A stretch of 64,000 bases of DNA from Flavisolibacter ginsenosidimutans (lineage in GTDB: Bacteria > Bacteroidota > Bacteroidia > Chitinophagales > Chitinophagaceae): contig NZ_CP042433.1 in NCBI RefSeq assembly GCF_007970805.1, forward strand, positions 4,464,001-4,528,000, given 5' to 3'. The notes below the pieces were generated by a model, which did not search any database, was not told where the DNA came from, and saw only the letters and a program-made list of their open reading frames with translations. The position numbers and the translations under genes are program-made. Position 1 is the stretch's first letter; each line of letters starts with the position of its first letter. Below, piece by piece: positions 9,476 through 17,722 of the stretch.

Positions 9476-10303
9476 TTACTTGTGTGCGACAAAAACCGGC
9501 AGTTGATGATCCTGAATTAAATCCGCTACAAAACTTTTTTTAAAGGTTTCGGAAATGATGGAACGGTGATACGAGCCGCTCACCAAAATGGAAGCTTCTT
9601 GCTCGCCAATCCACTCGCGAAAATATTTTTTGGGGTTGATGTCGGCTTTGTAAAGCGTAAGGTTTTTGAAATGCTGCGAAGCCAGTTCAATTACCTGGTG
9701 CTTTGACGGAAATTCTTTTTCCACGTTTTTATCGGCATACACCAACAGCGTTTTATTAGCGGACAGTTCGGGAAACACATAAGCAAACTGCTTCATTGCG
9801 TACACCGATTCTTCGCTGCCGTTGTATGCCAGAATGTTGTTTTCCGGAAAGGTAAATTTCTCCGGTACCACCAATACCGGGCATTCTGAATTGTGCAGTA
9901 CGTTGCGGATGTAGTCGTATTGATTGGCACCGATAACGTGCTTGTAAAACAGTTCGCCGCTCAGTATCATCACGTCGGCAAAGCGGGATTCTTCTTTTAA
10001 TTCGGGGAGCGCAAAGTTTGAAAAATCTTTGTGTACGCGATAGCTGATGTCGTTGGCCTGGCAAAGCTTTTCGAACCGTGCGATGTTTTTTATAACGTAA
10101 ACGTTTTCTTCTTCCTCAATCAGCGGAATAAAAACCGGTGCGTTCATGCCCGTTGGCGCATAGCTCCACAGGTTGGCGTAGTCGAGCTGCGGTACAAATA
10201 CGCCGGTTACCATCAACGGTTGCAATTCGTTAAGGCGGCGAATAAATTCGAAGGCGCCAGTAGAAAAGTTGGTGCCGTCAACGGCAAGGATGACCTTTTT
10301 CAT
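9476..10303 (-). CDS. universal stress protein, tandem two-domain (UspA family)
   Basis: A 275-aa cytoplasmic protein made of two UspA-like domains of roughly 140 residues each. I start it at the ATG at 10303 (MKKVILAVDGTNFS), because this is the usual first beta strand of a Usp fold. The upstream in-frame alternative adds only six unrelated residues. Domain 2 starts near NILAYNGSEESVYAMKQF, with SILVSGSYHRS near the end. It is one of three such genes in the cluster. Usp proteins of this kind are induced by starvation, stress and, in several phyla, by low oxygen. A near-perfect dyad at 10370-10387 lies upstream and is shared with the divergent PPOX gene. Confidence 0.9.
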   Translation of the reverse strand: MKKVILAVDGTNFSTGAFEFIRRLNELQPLMVTGVFVPQLDYANLWSYAPTGMNAPVFIPLIEEEENVYVIKNIARFEKLCQANDISYRVHKDFSNFALPELKEESRFADVMILSGELFYKHVIGANQYDYIRNVLHNSECPVLVVPEKFTFPENNILAYNGSEESVYAMKQFAYVFPELSANKTLLVYADKNVEKEFPSKHQVIELASQHFKNLTLYKADINPKKYFREWIGEQEASILVSGSYHRSIISETFKKSFVADLIQDHQLPVFVAHK

Positions 10304-10320
10304 GATTGTGGTTTTGTCCA

Positions 10321-10327
10321 CAAAGTA
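10321..10327 (-). promoter_or_regulatory. candidate -7 box of the USP gene
   Basis: TACTTTG on the minus strand, close to the Bacteroidota -7 consensus TAnnTTTG but one base shorter. The dyad at 10370-10387 would be centred near -62 from the start implied by this box, a class I activator position. Confidence 0.35.
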
Positions 10328-10369
10328 GGCAAGCCGCGGGGCGATAAAACTGATGCGGAGTAGCGAGTC

Positions 10370-10387
10370 TGCTGACAGATGTCAGCA
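10370..10387. promoter_or_regulatory. Crp/Fnr-type operator dyad (site 1)
   Basis: A perfect inverted repeat: TGCTGACA, two bases, TGTCAGCA. The core CTGAC-N4-GTCAG has the geometry of an Fnr box (TTGAT-N4-ATCAA). It lies between the divergent USP (start 10303) and PPOX (start 10490) genes, so it could serve both. Related but weaker dyads occur upstream of three further units of this cluster. The regulator is not encoded in the window. Confidence 0.5.
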
Positions 10388-10489
10388 TTGCATCTTTAGG
10401 TTTCGAGCAATGATTTCTATCAGGAGAAAAGATGGCGACAATCATCGCTGCAAGAAAAATGCGGCGCTACATTCAACAAAAAATTTGTC

Positions 10490-10963
10490 ATGCTTGGCAC
10501 GCTCAACGCTTCTGAAATCGAAGCGGTCTTAAAATCGGGTCTGATTGGCCGCATCGGCTGCAGCGCCGATGGCGAAACTTATGTGGTTCCCATCAGCTTT
10601 GCCTACGATGGACAATACATTTATTGCCACACCCACGAGGGGATGAAGACGGACATTATGCGCAGGAATCCGCGCATTTGTCTTCAGGTAGATGAGATGC
10701 AGAACATGGCCAACTGGCGCAGCGTGATCGTGCAAGGTGTTTACCAGGAGCTAACCAACAGCGGCCTGCGTGCAGCAGCAATGCAAACCTTGCTCAACCG
10801 TTACCTGCCCATCATTTCCAGCACCACCACGCACCTTGGCGATCACTGGCCCTTTCACTCAGAAAACATTGATGCCATCAAGGGCGTCGTGTTTCGCATC
10901 GCCATCAAAGAAAAAAGCGGACGCTTCGAAAACTCCACCCAATCGCCGCACATGGCAGGATAA
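10490..10963 (+). CDS. PPOX/split-barrel flavin-binding protein
   Basis: A 157-aa protein of the pyridoxamine 5'-phosphate oxidase-like split-barrel superfamily, close to the NimA-type branch. Supporting features are the opening helix LNASEIEAVLKSGLIGRIG, the strand pair YVVPISFAYDGQYIYCHTHEG and a later WRSVIVQGVYQEL. Members bind FMN, F420 or heme and reduce or oxidise small molecules; the substrate here is unknown. It is divergent from the USP gene and converges with the MgtA-like ATPase with a 25-bp gap. PPOX-like proteins are also members of dormancy regulons in actinobacteria. Confidence 0.82.
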   Translation: MLGTLNASEIEAVLKSGLIGRIGCSADGETYVVPISFAYDGQYIYCHTHEGMKTDIMRRNPRICLQVDEMQNMANWRSVIVQGVYQELTNSGLRAAAMQTLLNRYLPIISSTTTHLGDHWPFHSENIDAIKGVVFRIAIKEKSGRFENSTQSPHMAG

Positions 10964-10988
10964 AAAAGATTTGCTTTCGGTTAGGTGT

Positions 10989-13502
10989 TCACAGTCGTTT
11001 GTACACCCAGCGTTTCGTTTGTTCGGAAAGAAGAAGGTAAGCAAGCGTAATCAGTAAAATACCGGCAAGCAGGGAAAGCGGCAGGGGAAGGAAGGCAAAC
11101 AGTTTGGCGAAGGGCCAATAAGAAAGCGATACGCCGACCACGAACACTGCCAGCGTTGCATAACGCAAATAGCCTGCGGGTTTGCTTTTGAAGAAAGGCC
11201 GCTTTGTTCTTATCACCCATAAAATCATCACTTGCGTTAACAGGCTTTCGGTAAACCAGGCCGTGCGAAACGTTGGCGGCGTTGCACGAAAAACAAAATA
11301 CAGCAAGCCAAACGTGGCAAAATCAAACAGAGAACTTTGCAGGCCAAAAACCACCATGAAGCGGCGGATGGCGGCTATGTTCCATTTTTGCGGACGCCTT
11401 ACCAGTTCCTTGTCCACCGCATCGGAGGCAATGCCGAAAGCCGGGATGTCGGAGAGAAAGTTATTGAGCAAAATTTGTATGGGCAACAAGGGAATGAAAG
11501 GTAAAAGCAGCGAAGCAATGGCCATGCTGAACATGTTGCCGAAGTTGGCGCTGGTGGTGACGAAGATGTATTTCAACGTGTTCATGAACGTCTTGCGGCC
11601 TTCTTCAATTCCATTGTTGATGACATCCAAATGCCGGTCGAGCAACACCATGTCGGCGGCTTCTTTTGCCACATCCACCGCACCTTGCACCGAAATACCG
11701 ACATCGGCTGCTTTGAGAGCACTGGCATCGTTGATGCCGTCGCCCAAATAACCGACGGAGCAACCGCTGTTTTGCAGGGCTTTGATGATGGCTTCTTTTT
11801 GCGCCGGCAAGGTTTCGGCAAATAAATCCGTGGCGGCAACTTTTGCTTTCAGTTCTTCCGCGTTCATTGTTGCGAGTTCGGCACCTGTTACAATTTTTTC
11901 CGGGCTCAGGTTAATTTGCGAAGCAATGTATTGCGCCACGCGGTAGTTGTCGCCCGTAATAATTTTTAGCGAAACGCCTTTGCTTCTTAACTTTTGAATG
12001 GAGCCGAGAACGTCTTCCTTTAACGGGTCGGCAAAAAGCAAGAGGCCTGCAAAGATCATCTCGCATTCATCGTCTTTGTTAATCACCGGGTCGCCGGTTA
12101 CATCTTTTACCGCAATGGCCAATACGCGAAAGCCTTTGTCGCTGTACGCTTCAAATTGTTTTTTTAACGCGTCTTTTTTTGCGGTGATGGGCACAAGATC
12201 GCTGCCTTCTTCTGCCGTTGTGCACACGTCAAGAACCGTGTTGAAAGAACCTTTGGTAATCATCAGGTGCCTTCCGTCTTTTTCGGCCACAATGCTCAAT
12301 CGCTTTCGGATAAAATCATACGGCACTTCGTCGCACTTGGTATAGCCGGTGATGTCAATTTCCTTTTGTTGCCGGATGGCTTCGTCAATGGGATTGGCGA
12401 AGCCGCTTTCAAACGAAGCGTTGAGATAAGCGTACCGCAACAAGGCCTGTTCTTTCGCTGCATCGCTGTCTGCGGCCGTTTGTAACTGCACCACGCCTTC
12501 GGTAATGGTGCCGGTTTTGTCGCAACACAGCACGTCTATTTCGCCCAGGTTTTGAATGGCGCTTAATTTCTTTACAATTACTTTTTGCGCCGCCATCCGC
12601 CTGGCACCGGCAGAAAGCGTGAGGGTAAGAATGGCGGGCAGTAAAGCCGGTGCAATGCCCACCGCAAGGGCTAATGAAAAAAGCAGGGAATCAAAAAAAG
12701 GACGGTGAAAGAAAAGATTGAAAACAAAAATAGCGGACGAGATAATGACCGTGAGCCAAACCAGGAATTTCCCGAAAGAGGTAATTCCCTTTTCAAAGGA
12801 AGTGAGCGGCGCTGCTTTTTGAATAGAGCCGGCAATCTTTCCCAATTCAGAATCGCTGCCGGTTTTAACGGCAACCACCGTAGCCGTGCCGTTAATAACG
12901 CTTGTGCCTTTGAACACGGCATTGGATGCCTTGTTCAACGACGAAACAAAACTTTCGCCTGCAAATTTTTCGACGGCGAAAGATTCACCGGTAAGCACCG
13001 ATTCGTTTACGTGCAAATCGTTTGCCTCTAAAACCAAGGCGTCGGCGGGAATCATGTCGCCGGCCCGAAGCAAAACAATATCGCCTTTCACAACTTCTTC
13101 TATTAACACGTCCTGCACTTTGCCATCCCGCCGCACCGTGGCTCTGGTGTGTATCAGCGCTTGCAAAGCCTGCACGGCACGGCCCGCGTTTCGTTCCTGC
13201 ACAAAACCCAAAACGCCGCTGGTCAACAACACCAGCAACACAATTAAGCTGTTGGAGTATTCGCCCAAAACGGTTGACACAATAACGGCGAACAGCAGCA
13301 GCAAAATCAAGGGGCTTTTAAACTGCGAAAGCAAAAGTTTCGCGTCGGCTATCCACGGCTTTGTAAGGGTTTTTGTTTCGCCCTGATCCGCCATGCGCTT
13401 CCGCGCTTCTTCAGCCGATAAGCCATTTACAGACGATCGCAAGTTGAGAAAGGCGGTATCCGTTGTTTGTTGCCAAAAGCTTTGCGATGTTTCCACACCC
13501 AT
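10989..13502 (-). CDS. mgtA: Mg2+-importing P-type ATPase (MgtA/MgtB-like)
   Basis: An 837-aa P3B-type ATPase. Visible features are TGES near residue 175, the phosphorylation motif DKTGTIT near residue 331, GDGINDASALKAADVG near 590, and the M4 region PALLPAILTLTLSAGARRMAAQKVIVKKL-like block with the KVIVK that distinguishes MgtA/MgtB from Ca2+ pumps. It resides in the inner membrane with about ten helices and would import Mg2+. The length is slightly below E. coli MgtA (about 900 aa) because of a short N-terminus. A Fnr-like dyad lies 40 bp upstream of the start codon. It converges with the PPOX gene. Confidence 0.88.
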   Translation of the reverse strand: MGVETSQSFWQQTTDTAFLNLRSSVNGLSAEEARKRMADQGETKTLTKPWIADAKLLLSQFKSPLILLLLFAVIVSTVLGEYSNSLIVLLVLLTSGVLGFVQERNAGRAVQALQALIHTRATVRRDGKVQDVLIEEVVKGDIVLLRAGDMIPADALVLEANDLHVNESVLTGESFAVEKFAGESFVSSLNKASNAVFKGTSVINGTATVVAVKTGSDSELGKIAGSIQKAAPLTSFEKGITSFGKFLVWLTVIISSAIFVFNLFFHRPFFDSLLFSLALAVGIAPALLPAILTLTLSAGARRMAAQKVIVKKLSAIQNLGEIDVLCCDKTGTITEGVVQLQTAADSDAAKEQALLRYAYLNASFESGFANPIDEAIRQQKEIDITGYTKCDEVPYDFIRKRLSIVAEKDGRHLMITKGSFNTVLDVCTTAEEGSDLVPITAKKDALKKQFEAYSDKGFRVLAIAVKDVTGDPVINKDDECEMIFAGLLLFADPLKEDVLGSIQKLRSKGVSLKIITGDNYRVAQYIASQINLSPEKIVTGAELATMNAEELKAKVAATDLFAETLPAQKEAIIKALQNSGCSVGYLGDGINDASALKAADVGISVQGAVDVAKEAADMVLLDRHLDVINNGIEEGRKTFMNTLKYIFVTTSANFGNMFSMAIASLLLPFIPLLPIQILLNNFLSDIPAFGIASDAVDKELVRRPQKWNIAAIRRFMVVFGLQSSLFDFATFGLLYFVFRATPPTFRTAWFTESLLTQVMILWVIRTKRPFFKSKPAGYLRYATLAVFVVGVSLSYWPFAKLFAFLPLPLSLLAGILLITLAYLLLSEQTKRWVYKRL

Positions 13503-13513
13503 TGTTTAGTTGC

Positions 13514-13520
13514 CAAACTA
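13514..13520 (-). promoter_or_regulatory. candidate -7 box of the mgtA-like gene
   Basis: TAGTTTG on the minus strand, again one base shorter than TAnnTTTG. The dyad at 13543-13556 would be centred about 40 bp upstream of the implied start, a class II activator position. Confidence 0.35.
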
Positions 13521-13542
13521 TTTTTTTTCGCCCCAAACCTGG

Positions 13543-13556
13543 CTAACAGCCGTCAG
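13543..13556. promoter_or_regulatory. Crp/Fnr-type operator dyad (site 2, imperfect)
   Basis: CTAAC-AGCC-GTCAG. With its flanks it matches site 1 at 13 of 17 bases (GCTRACAG--GTCAG-A). It sits immediately upstream of the MgtA-like gene. Confidence 0.4.
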
Positions 13557-13617
13557 AAGGCAAGTTGACCATATGCATACAACGATCAACAATAAACAAC
13601 GTAGCAACAAGCCCGGC

Positions 13618-13806
13618 TTACAGCTTTAAAAACTCCAGCAGTTTGTACACCAGGAACACCGGCCACACAATGGCTTTCAAAAAGCCCAGCACGCCCATCC
13701 AAAAGCCGGCGGCGTGCTGAATGAAATAAATAGCTGCTCCCAAAAAACCGAAGCCGTAAACCGCATCGTGCTGGCGAATGTCGTATGTTCTTTGCTTGTC
13801 GGTCAT
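13618..13806 (-). CDS. 62-aa small membrane protein, unknown
   Basis: Begins MTDKQRTYDIRQHDAVYGFG, has two hydrophobic segments (residues about 18-34 and 40-56) and ends KLLEFLKL. It is 47 bp downstream of the GerW-like gene and on the same strand, hence probably co-transcribed. Small proteins with this RTYD-start and LLEFLK-end pattern are common in Bacteroidota genomes as conserved hypotheticals, to my memory. No function can be assigned. Confidence 0.68.
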   Translation of the reverse strand: MTDKQRTYDIRQHDAVYGFGFLGAAIYFIQHAAGFWMGVLGFLKAIVWPVFLVYKLLEFLKL

Positions 13807-13853
13807 TGCATTTGTTTATTGAAATTGTTGGTTAGCTTATTCGGCAAGTTATT

Positions 13854-14252
13854 TTATTTACGAAAGCATTGCATTCGGCAATGGCCTTTGTGTTTTGAAG
13901 AGAGCAATGCTTTAAGCGCAAAGCCAATCACCGCGCCGATGAAAACTAATTTTCCGGGTGAAGCCGAAATGAAGCGAACGCCTGCCGGAGAGATTTCATA
14001 CACACCTTTTGCTTGTGCCTTAAGTCCGCCACCACCTCCGCCACCTTCACCTTCGGCGGTTTGTTCGGTTAAAGAGGTTTCTTTCTTTGGCCTCTTCCCT
14101 TGCCCAAATCCGCCGCCAAAACCATAGGCAATCCGGGCAACCGGAACAATGGTTTTATCGCCCGCTTGTATCGGTTCGCCAAATACGTTTTTAACCGTTG
14201 CGCCCTGCGACAAAATGGAGGCTAATTGTTGAACAAAATTTTCCGTTGCCAT
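13854..14252 (-). CDS. GerW/YtfJ-family protein
   Basis: A 132-aa protein. The N-terminus ends in NVFGEPIQAGDKTIVPVARI, followed by GFGGGFGQG, a Gly-rich run (residues about 70-76), then GVYEISPAGVRFI, exactly the layout of the GerW (YtfJ) family. The C-terminus has a hydrophobic helix (residues about 103-118) and a short basic/Cys tail, which in this copy may anchor it to the membrane. The family was named from Bacillus spore germination but is widespread in organisms that do not sporulate, and its general role is unknown. It heads a short unit with the 62-aa gene. Confidence 0.82.
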   Translation of the reverse strand: MATENFVQQLASILSQGATVKNVFGEPIQAGDKTIVPVARIAYGFGGGFGQGKRPKKETSLTEQTAEGEGGGGGGGLKAQAKGVYEISPAGVRFISASPGKLVFIGAVIGFALKALLSSKHKGHCRMQCFRK

Positions 14253-14444
14253 AAATGTTTTTTTGATGTCTCTACAAATGCCTGGACAAGAATTACCGGC
14301 TATAAAACACGTAGCAATCCCTTTCCGCTACAAGCTATTTTATACAGCTAAAAGCTTTAGCGGTGACATAACAATTCCTTTTGTGAGGAGAAGATTGACA
14401 CACGAAAGTTAGTTTTCTAATAAGTCCTTAAGCAAAGACTTGTA

Positions 14445-16919
14445 TCAGTCAAGGGCCTGTTTATGGTCAGGAAAAGCCGGCAGGGAAAAGCTTTTCAGGT
14501 TGGCTTTGTACAATTCGAACCAACCTACGCAAAGCAGCGCCGTAAAAAGACAAACAAAGAAACGCAGCGGAGGAAGGTTCGTCATGCCAAAGAAACCTTG
14601 CGCGAAAGGCGCAAACAAAAGCAGCAGCAAAAAGCAGATGGAAAGAACCATGGTCGGTAATGCCAGGTTGTTTTTGTAGCGGATTGTTTTTAGGATCGTT
14701 TGCTCAAAGGAACGGTTGGCATAAGTTAGAAAGATGTTGCAAAGAATGAGCGTGATGAACACAACGGTGCGTACTTCTGTGATGGAGGCGCCGGTAGCTG
14801 AATAAAAATAGTAAAGCAGCAGAATGCCAAGGGCGATAATCAATCCCTGCGAGATGCTGATAAAGAGTTCATCGCGTGCAAACCAGCCCTCGTTGCGGCG
14901 GCGCGGCGGCTGTAACATTATGGCGGCCTCCGCGGGTTCGCGTTCGTAAAAAACAGAACAGGTGGGACCCATGATCAGCTCCAGAAAAATCACGTGAATG
15001 GGTGTATAAATGTTGGGATACTTCCAGCCGAGCAGCAAGGGCAAAGACGCAATCAGGATGATGGGAATGTGAATGGAAATGATGTAACGCACCGCTTTCT
15101 TGAAATTGCTGAAAATCTTGCGGCCGTATTCAACGGCATCGCCAATCTTGCGCAGGTCATCATCGGTTAAAATAAGGTCCGCTGATTGTCGCGCTACTTC
15201 GGTGCCGCCTTTGCCCAGGGCAATGCCAATATCGGCCGCTTTCAAGGCGGGGCCATCGTTTACGCCGTCGCCCGTCATGGCCACGATAAATCCTTCGGCC
15301 TTCAAGGCGTTCACTACTTTCAGCTTGGCTTCGGGATACATGCGGGTGAAAACATTGGTGGTGTGCACAAGCTTTCGCAATTCTTCATCGTTGCTTTGCA
15401 TTACCTCGTCTCCCGAGAGCGACGGCACGCCGTTACGCAAACCAATTTCAGTGGCAATGGCGTGCGCCGTTTGCGCATAATCGCCGGTGAGCAATTTCGC
15501 CGTGATGCCGGCCTTGTAAAACTTTTGCAGCACGTCTTTGACAAAAGTTTTTGGCGGGTCGTATAAAGAGAGCAAGCCCGTAAACTGCCAGTGAAATTCA
15601 TCCTGCGTTTGCGGAAAGGCTTCGTCGGTGTGAAGGGCCGTTGCCACGCCCAAAACACGATGACCTTTCGACGCCAGTGAATACGCCTGATGCAAAATGG
15701 ATTCGCGTTGTTTGGCGGTAAGGGCACAAACATCAAGAATGCGTTCCACCGCGCCTTTGGCCGCAGCACGAAAACCATTGCCTTCGGCATACACGTGCGT
15801 CATCATCGGCGGCCTGCCTTCCAACGCAAACTCTTTTACCATCTCGTGCCGCTTTCGTGAATCGCCTGTTTTTTCAAAGGCTTCTTCAATGGCTTTTTCC
15901 ATTGCATCAAAAGGCGATGCTTCGCTGGCAAGAAAGGTGTAGTACAACAGGTCTGCCGCAGAAAAATTGCTTTCGTTGCCGGTAAAAGGACACACTGCAT
16001 CCACCGACATTTTGTTGGCCGTAATGGTGCCGGTTTTGTCCAGGCAAATTACGTTCACCGCACCAAGGTTCTCTACGGTTTGCGGTTGCCTTGTAACGAT
16101 GCCCAACTTTGACATGGAATGCGCACCCAGCGCCATGAAAGACGAAAAGGCAACGGGAATTTCTTCGGGTATAGCCGACATGGCCAGTGTAAGGCCAAAG
16201 AGCAAACTGCTGACAAAATTGTGATTGTGAAAAAAGTTTACGAAGAAGATGAGGAGGAAGGCCGACAGGCCAAACAAAGCCAGGCGTTTTACCAGTTTGT
16301 TCACCCGAAGCTGTAGTTCCGTTTGCGTTTCGTTGTAGGTAATGATGGATTTGCCAATCTTGCCCAAGGCCGTGTGCACGCCGGTGGCCGTCACCGTTGC
16401 CGTGCATTGTCCAGAATTGATAACGGTGCCCTGGAATATTTTTTCTTCTGCATTTTTTTCTACGGGAAACGCTTCACCGGTAAGGATGGCTTCGTTCAGC
16501 GTTAAATCGTTTGCGTGCAACACTGCGGCATCGGCCGGAACTTTTTCGCCTTCGCTAAGCAAAAGCAAGTCGCCGGGAACGATCATTTCCACAACGATGC
16601 TTTTTCGCACGCCGTCACGCACAACGGTAGCTTGCGGTTCGGTTAAATCATTTAATGCGGCCAATGCATTTGATGTTCGCACTTCCTGGTAAACCGAAAT
16701 GGCGCCGACGAAACAAAGTGCCACCACCATCATAAAACCCTCGGCGCTTTCGCCCAGCAAAAAATACAAAGCGCAGGCAAGCACAAGCAACAGGAACATC
16801 GGCTCTTTTACCACGCCGGCCACAATGTGCAGCAGGCGTTTGCCTTCGTTTAAATGCACGGCATTTTTTCCGTATTGCTTCAACCGCTCCGCGGCCTCAT
16901 TTTCAGTTAATCCCTGCAT
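14445..16919 (-). CDS. P2-type cation-transporting ATPase (calcium-pump-like)
   Basis: An 824-aa P-type ATPase of the P2 group. Motifs visible are TGEAFPVEK near residue 140, the PEEIPV motif in M4 (residues about 245-250) that ligates Ca2+ in SERCA/PMCA pumps, DKTGTIT near 293, and GDGVNDGPALKAADIGIALG near 550. The cation is probably Ca2+ or another divalent metal, pumped outward, though this is inference from the PEEIPV motif. It begins 26 bp after the 131-aa hypothetical, so both probably share a promoter near 17400. The C-terminal helices are complete (ending in a short Lys-rich cytoplasmic tail). Confidence 0.88.
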   Translation of the reverse strand: MQGLTENEAAERLKQYGKNAVHLNEGKRLLHIVAGVVKEPMFLLLVLACALYFLLGESAEGFMMVVALCFVGAISVYQEVRTSNALAALNDLTEPQATVVRDGVRKSIVVEMIVPGDLLLLSEGEKVPADAAVLHANDLTLNEAILTGEAFPVEKNAEEKIFQGTVINSGQCTATVTATGVHTALGKIGKSIITYNETQTELQLRVNKLVKRLALFGLSAFLLIFFVNFFHNHNFVSSLLFGLTLAMSAIPEEIPVAFSSFMALGAHSMSKLGIVTRQPQTVENLGAVNVICLDKTGTITANKMSVDAVCPFTGNESNFSAADLLYYTFLASEASPFDAMEKAIEEAFEKTGDSRKRHEMVKEFALEGRPPMMTHVYAEGNGFRAAAKGAVERILDVCALTAKQRESILHQAYSLASKGHRVLGVATALHTDEAFPQTQDEFHWQFTGLLSLYDPPKTFVKDVLQKFYKAGITAKLLTGDYAQTAHAIATEIGLRNGVPSLSGDEVMQSNDEELRKLVHTTNVFTRMYPEAKLKVVNALKAEGFIVAMTGDGVNDGPALKAADIGIALGKGGTEVARQSADLILTDDDLRKIGDAVEYGRKIFSNFKKAVRYIISIHIPIILIASLPLLLGWKYPNIYTPIHVIFLELIMGPTCSVFYEREPAEAAIMLQPPRRRNEGWFARDELFISISQGLIIALGILLLYYFYSATGASITEVRTVVFITLILCNIFLTYANRSFEQTILKTIRYKNNLALPTMVLSICFLLLLLFAPFAQGFFGMTNLPPLRFFVCLFTALLCVGWFELYKANLKSFSLPAFPDHKQALD

Positions 16920-16945
16920 AGGTTTTACTGTGCGGTTAAAATTAT

Positions 16946-17341
16946 TTAAAGGAAAAGACTGTTGACGTTGAACCGCATTCTCGAAACAACTTCCGTAGCG
17001 TTTGCGTTTTGTTGCGCCAGCGTTAAGTTATCCGTCTTTGTTGTTTCCAGCCATACGCCTTTTGACAAACGAAAGACTTGCACAGAAACACCCAACTCTT
17101 TTTGCAGGCCCAGCTCAAAGTCGGCGACGGTAGTGGTGGGAAAGAAAAAATAGATGCCTTGCCGAAGCATCGGGTAAGCCACCGACAGCAAGCTGTCGTC
17201 GTGTAACATTTGCTTTAAAGGCGAGCCTTCCTCTTTCTGATGCGCCGTTCTGAAGAATTCAATTTTGAGGCTGGGAAAAGTGTGGGCAAATTCTTGTTTT
17301 ACTTCGCCAACCGTTTTTGTTTTTTGAATCGTGAGCTGCAT
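16946..17341 (-). CDS. 131-aa protein of unknown family, paralogue of the gene at 21910
   Basis: I start it at the ATG at 17341 (MQLTIQKTKTVGEVKQEF), because the homologous paralogue begins at the same point; the longer open frame adds 31 unrelated residues. Shared blocks with the 123-aa protein at 21910-22281 are (T/L)(V/I)GEV--F---FP-LKI-F---AH near residue 10, and ELK/QKEL-FG/LGV---FR--KG-W--T-----LTLE/AQ near the C-terminus. It is soluble, with no signal peptide or Cys cluster. One copy precedes a cation ATPase and the other lies between a USP gene and PEP synthase. I do not know a function. Confidence 0.72.
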   Translation of the reverse strand: MQLTIQKTKTVGEVKQEFAHTFPSLKIEFFRTAHQKEEGSPLKQMLHDDSLLSVAYPMLRQGIYFFFPTTTVADFELGLQKELGVSVQVFRLSKGVWLETTKTDNLTLAQQNANATEVVSRMRFNVNSLFL

Positions 17342-17402
17342 AAAAATAATTTGCTGATGAGTAAATGCTTGTTCGAATTGTGTTCCCAATCCAGGCAACG
17401 GT

Positions 17403-17410
17403 GCAAGGTA
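17403..17410 (-). promoter_or_regulatory. candidate -7 box of the 131-aa/ATPase unit
   Basis: TACCTTGC on the minus strand, one mismatch to TAnnTTTG. Dyads 3b and 3a would be centred near -42 and -64 from the implied start. Confidence 0.3.
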
Positions 17411-17433
17411 AGATTGGCGAAAGCCGGCTACCA

Positions 17434-17447
17434 ATGATGCCGGTCAG
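17434..17447. promoter_or_regulatory. Crp/Fnr-type dyad (site 3b, weak)
   Basis: ATGAT-GCCG-GTCAG: the TGAN-N4-NTCA geometry. It is centred 22 bp from site 3a, about two turns of helix. Confidence 0.3.
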
Positions 17448-17455
17448 GAAAAAGG

Positions 17456-17469
17456 GTGAATGCCGTCAG
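17456..17469. promoter_or_regulatory. Crp/Fnr-type dyad (site 3a, imperfect)
   Basis: GTGAA-TGCC-GTCAG. The right half and flank (GTCAGCA) are identical to site 1. It lies upstream of the unit encoding the 131-aa protein and P2-type ATPase. Confidence 0.35.
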
Positions 17470-17517
17470 CAAAGCACAACTCACCGAAGCGTCGCTTTTC
17501 AAGAAGGATCAAAGCGT

Positions 17518-17655
17518 TTAGTGCGCATGGTTTCGCAACAAAAAATAAAACACAAGAAAAAGAACGACCATGATGATGACCGCGTAAAATACCAGGTGTG
17601 TCGAGGGCCTTGGTGTACGCTTCGGAGAATATTTAGAAGAAGATGAAACACGCAT
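17518..17655 (-). CDS. 45-aa single-pass membrane protein, unknown
   Basis: ATG at 17655, TAA at 17518. The peptide starts MRVSSSSKYSPKRTPRPSTH, a basic Ser/Pro-rich cytoplasmic tail, followed by one long hydrophobic helix (residues about 21-40) and the short tail RNHAH. It is 67 bp downstream of the DUF998 gene on the same strand. No family is recognised. The sharp positive-inside topology makes it a plausible real gene. Confidence 0.6.
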   Translation of the reverse strand: MRVSSSSKYSPKRTPRPSTHLVFYAVIIMVVLFLVFYFLLRNHAH

Positions 17656-17722
17656 AAGCTTTGTTTTACGTAATCAAATTTTTTGAAACGGCAAGAAATG
17701 TTTCCATTTGGCGATTGTTGTT

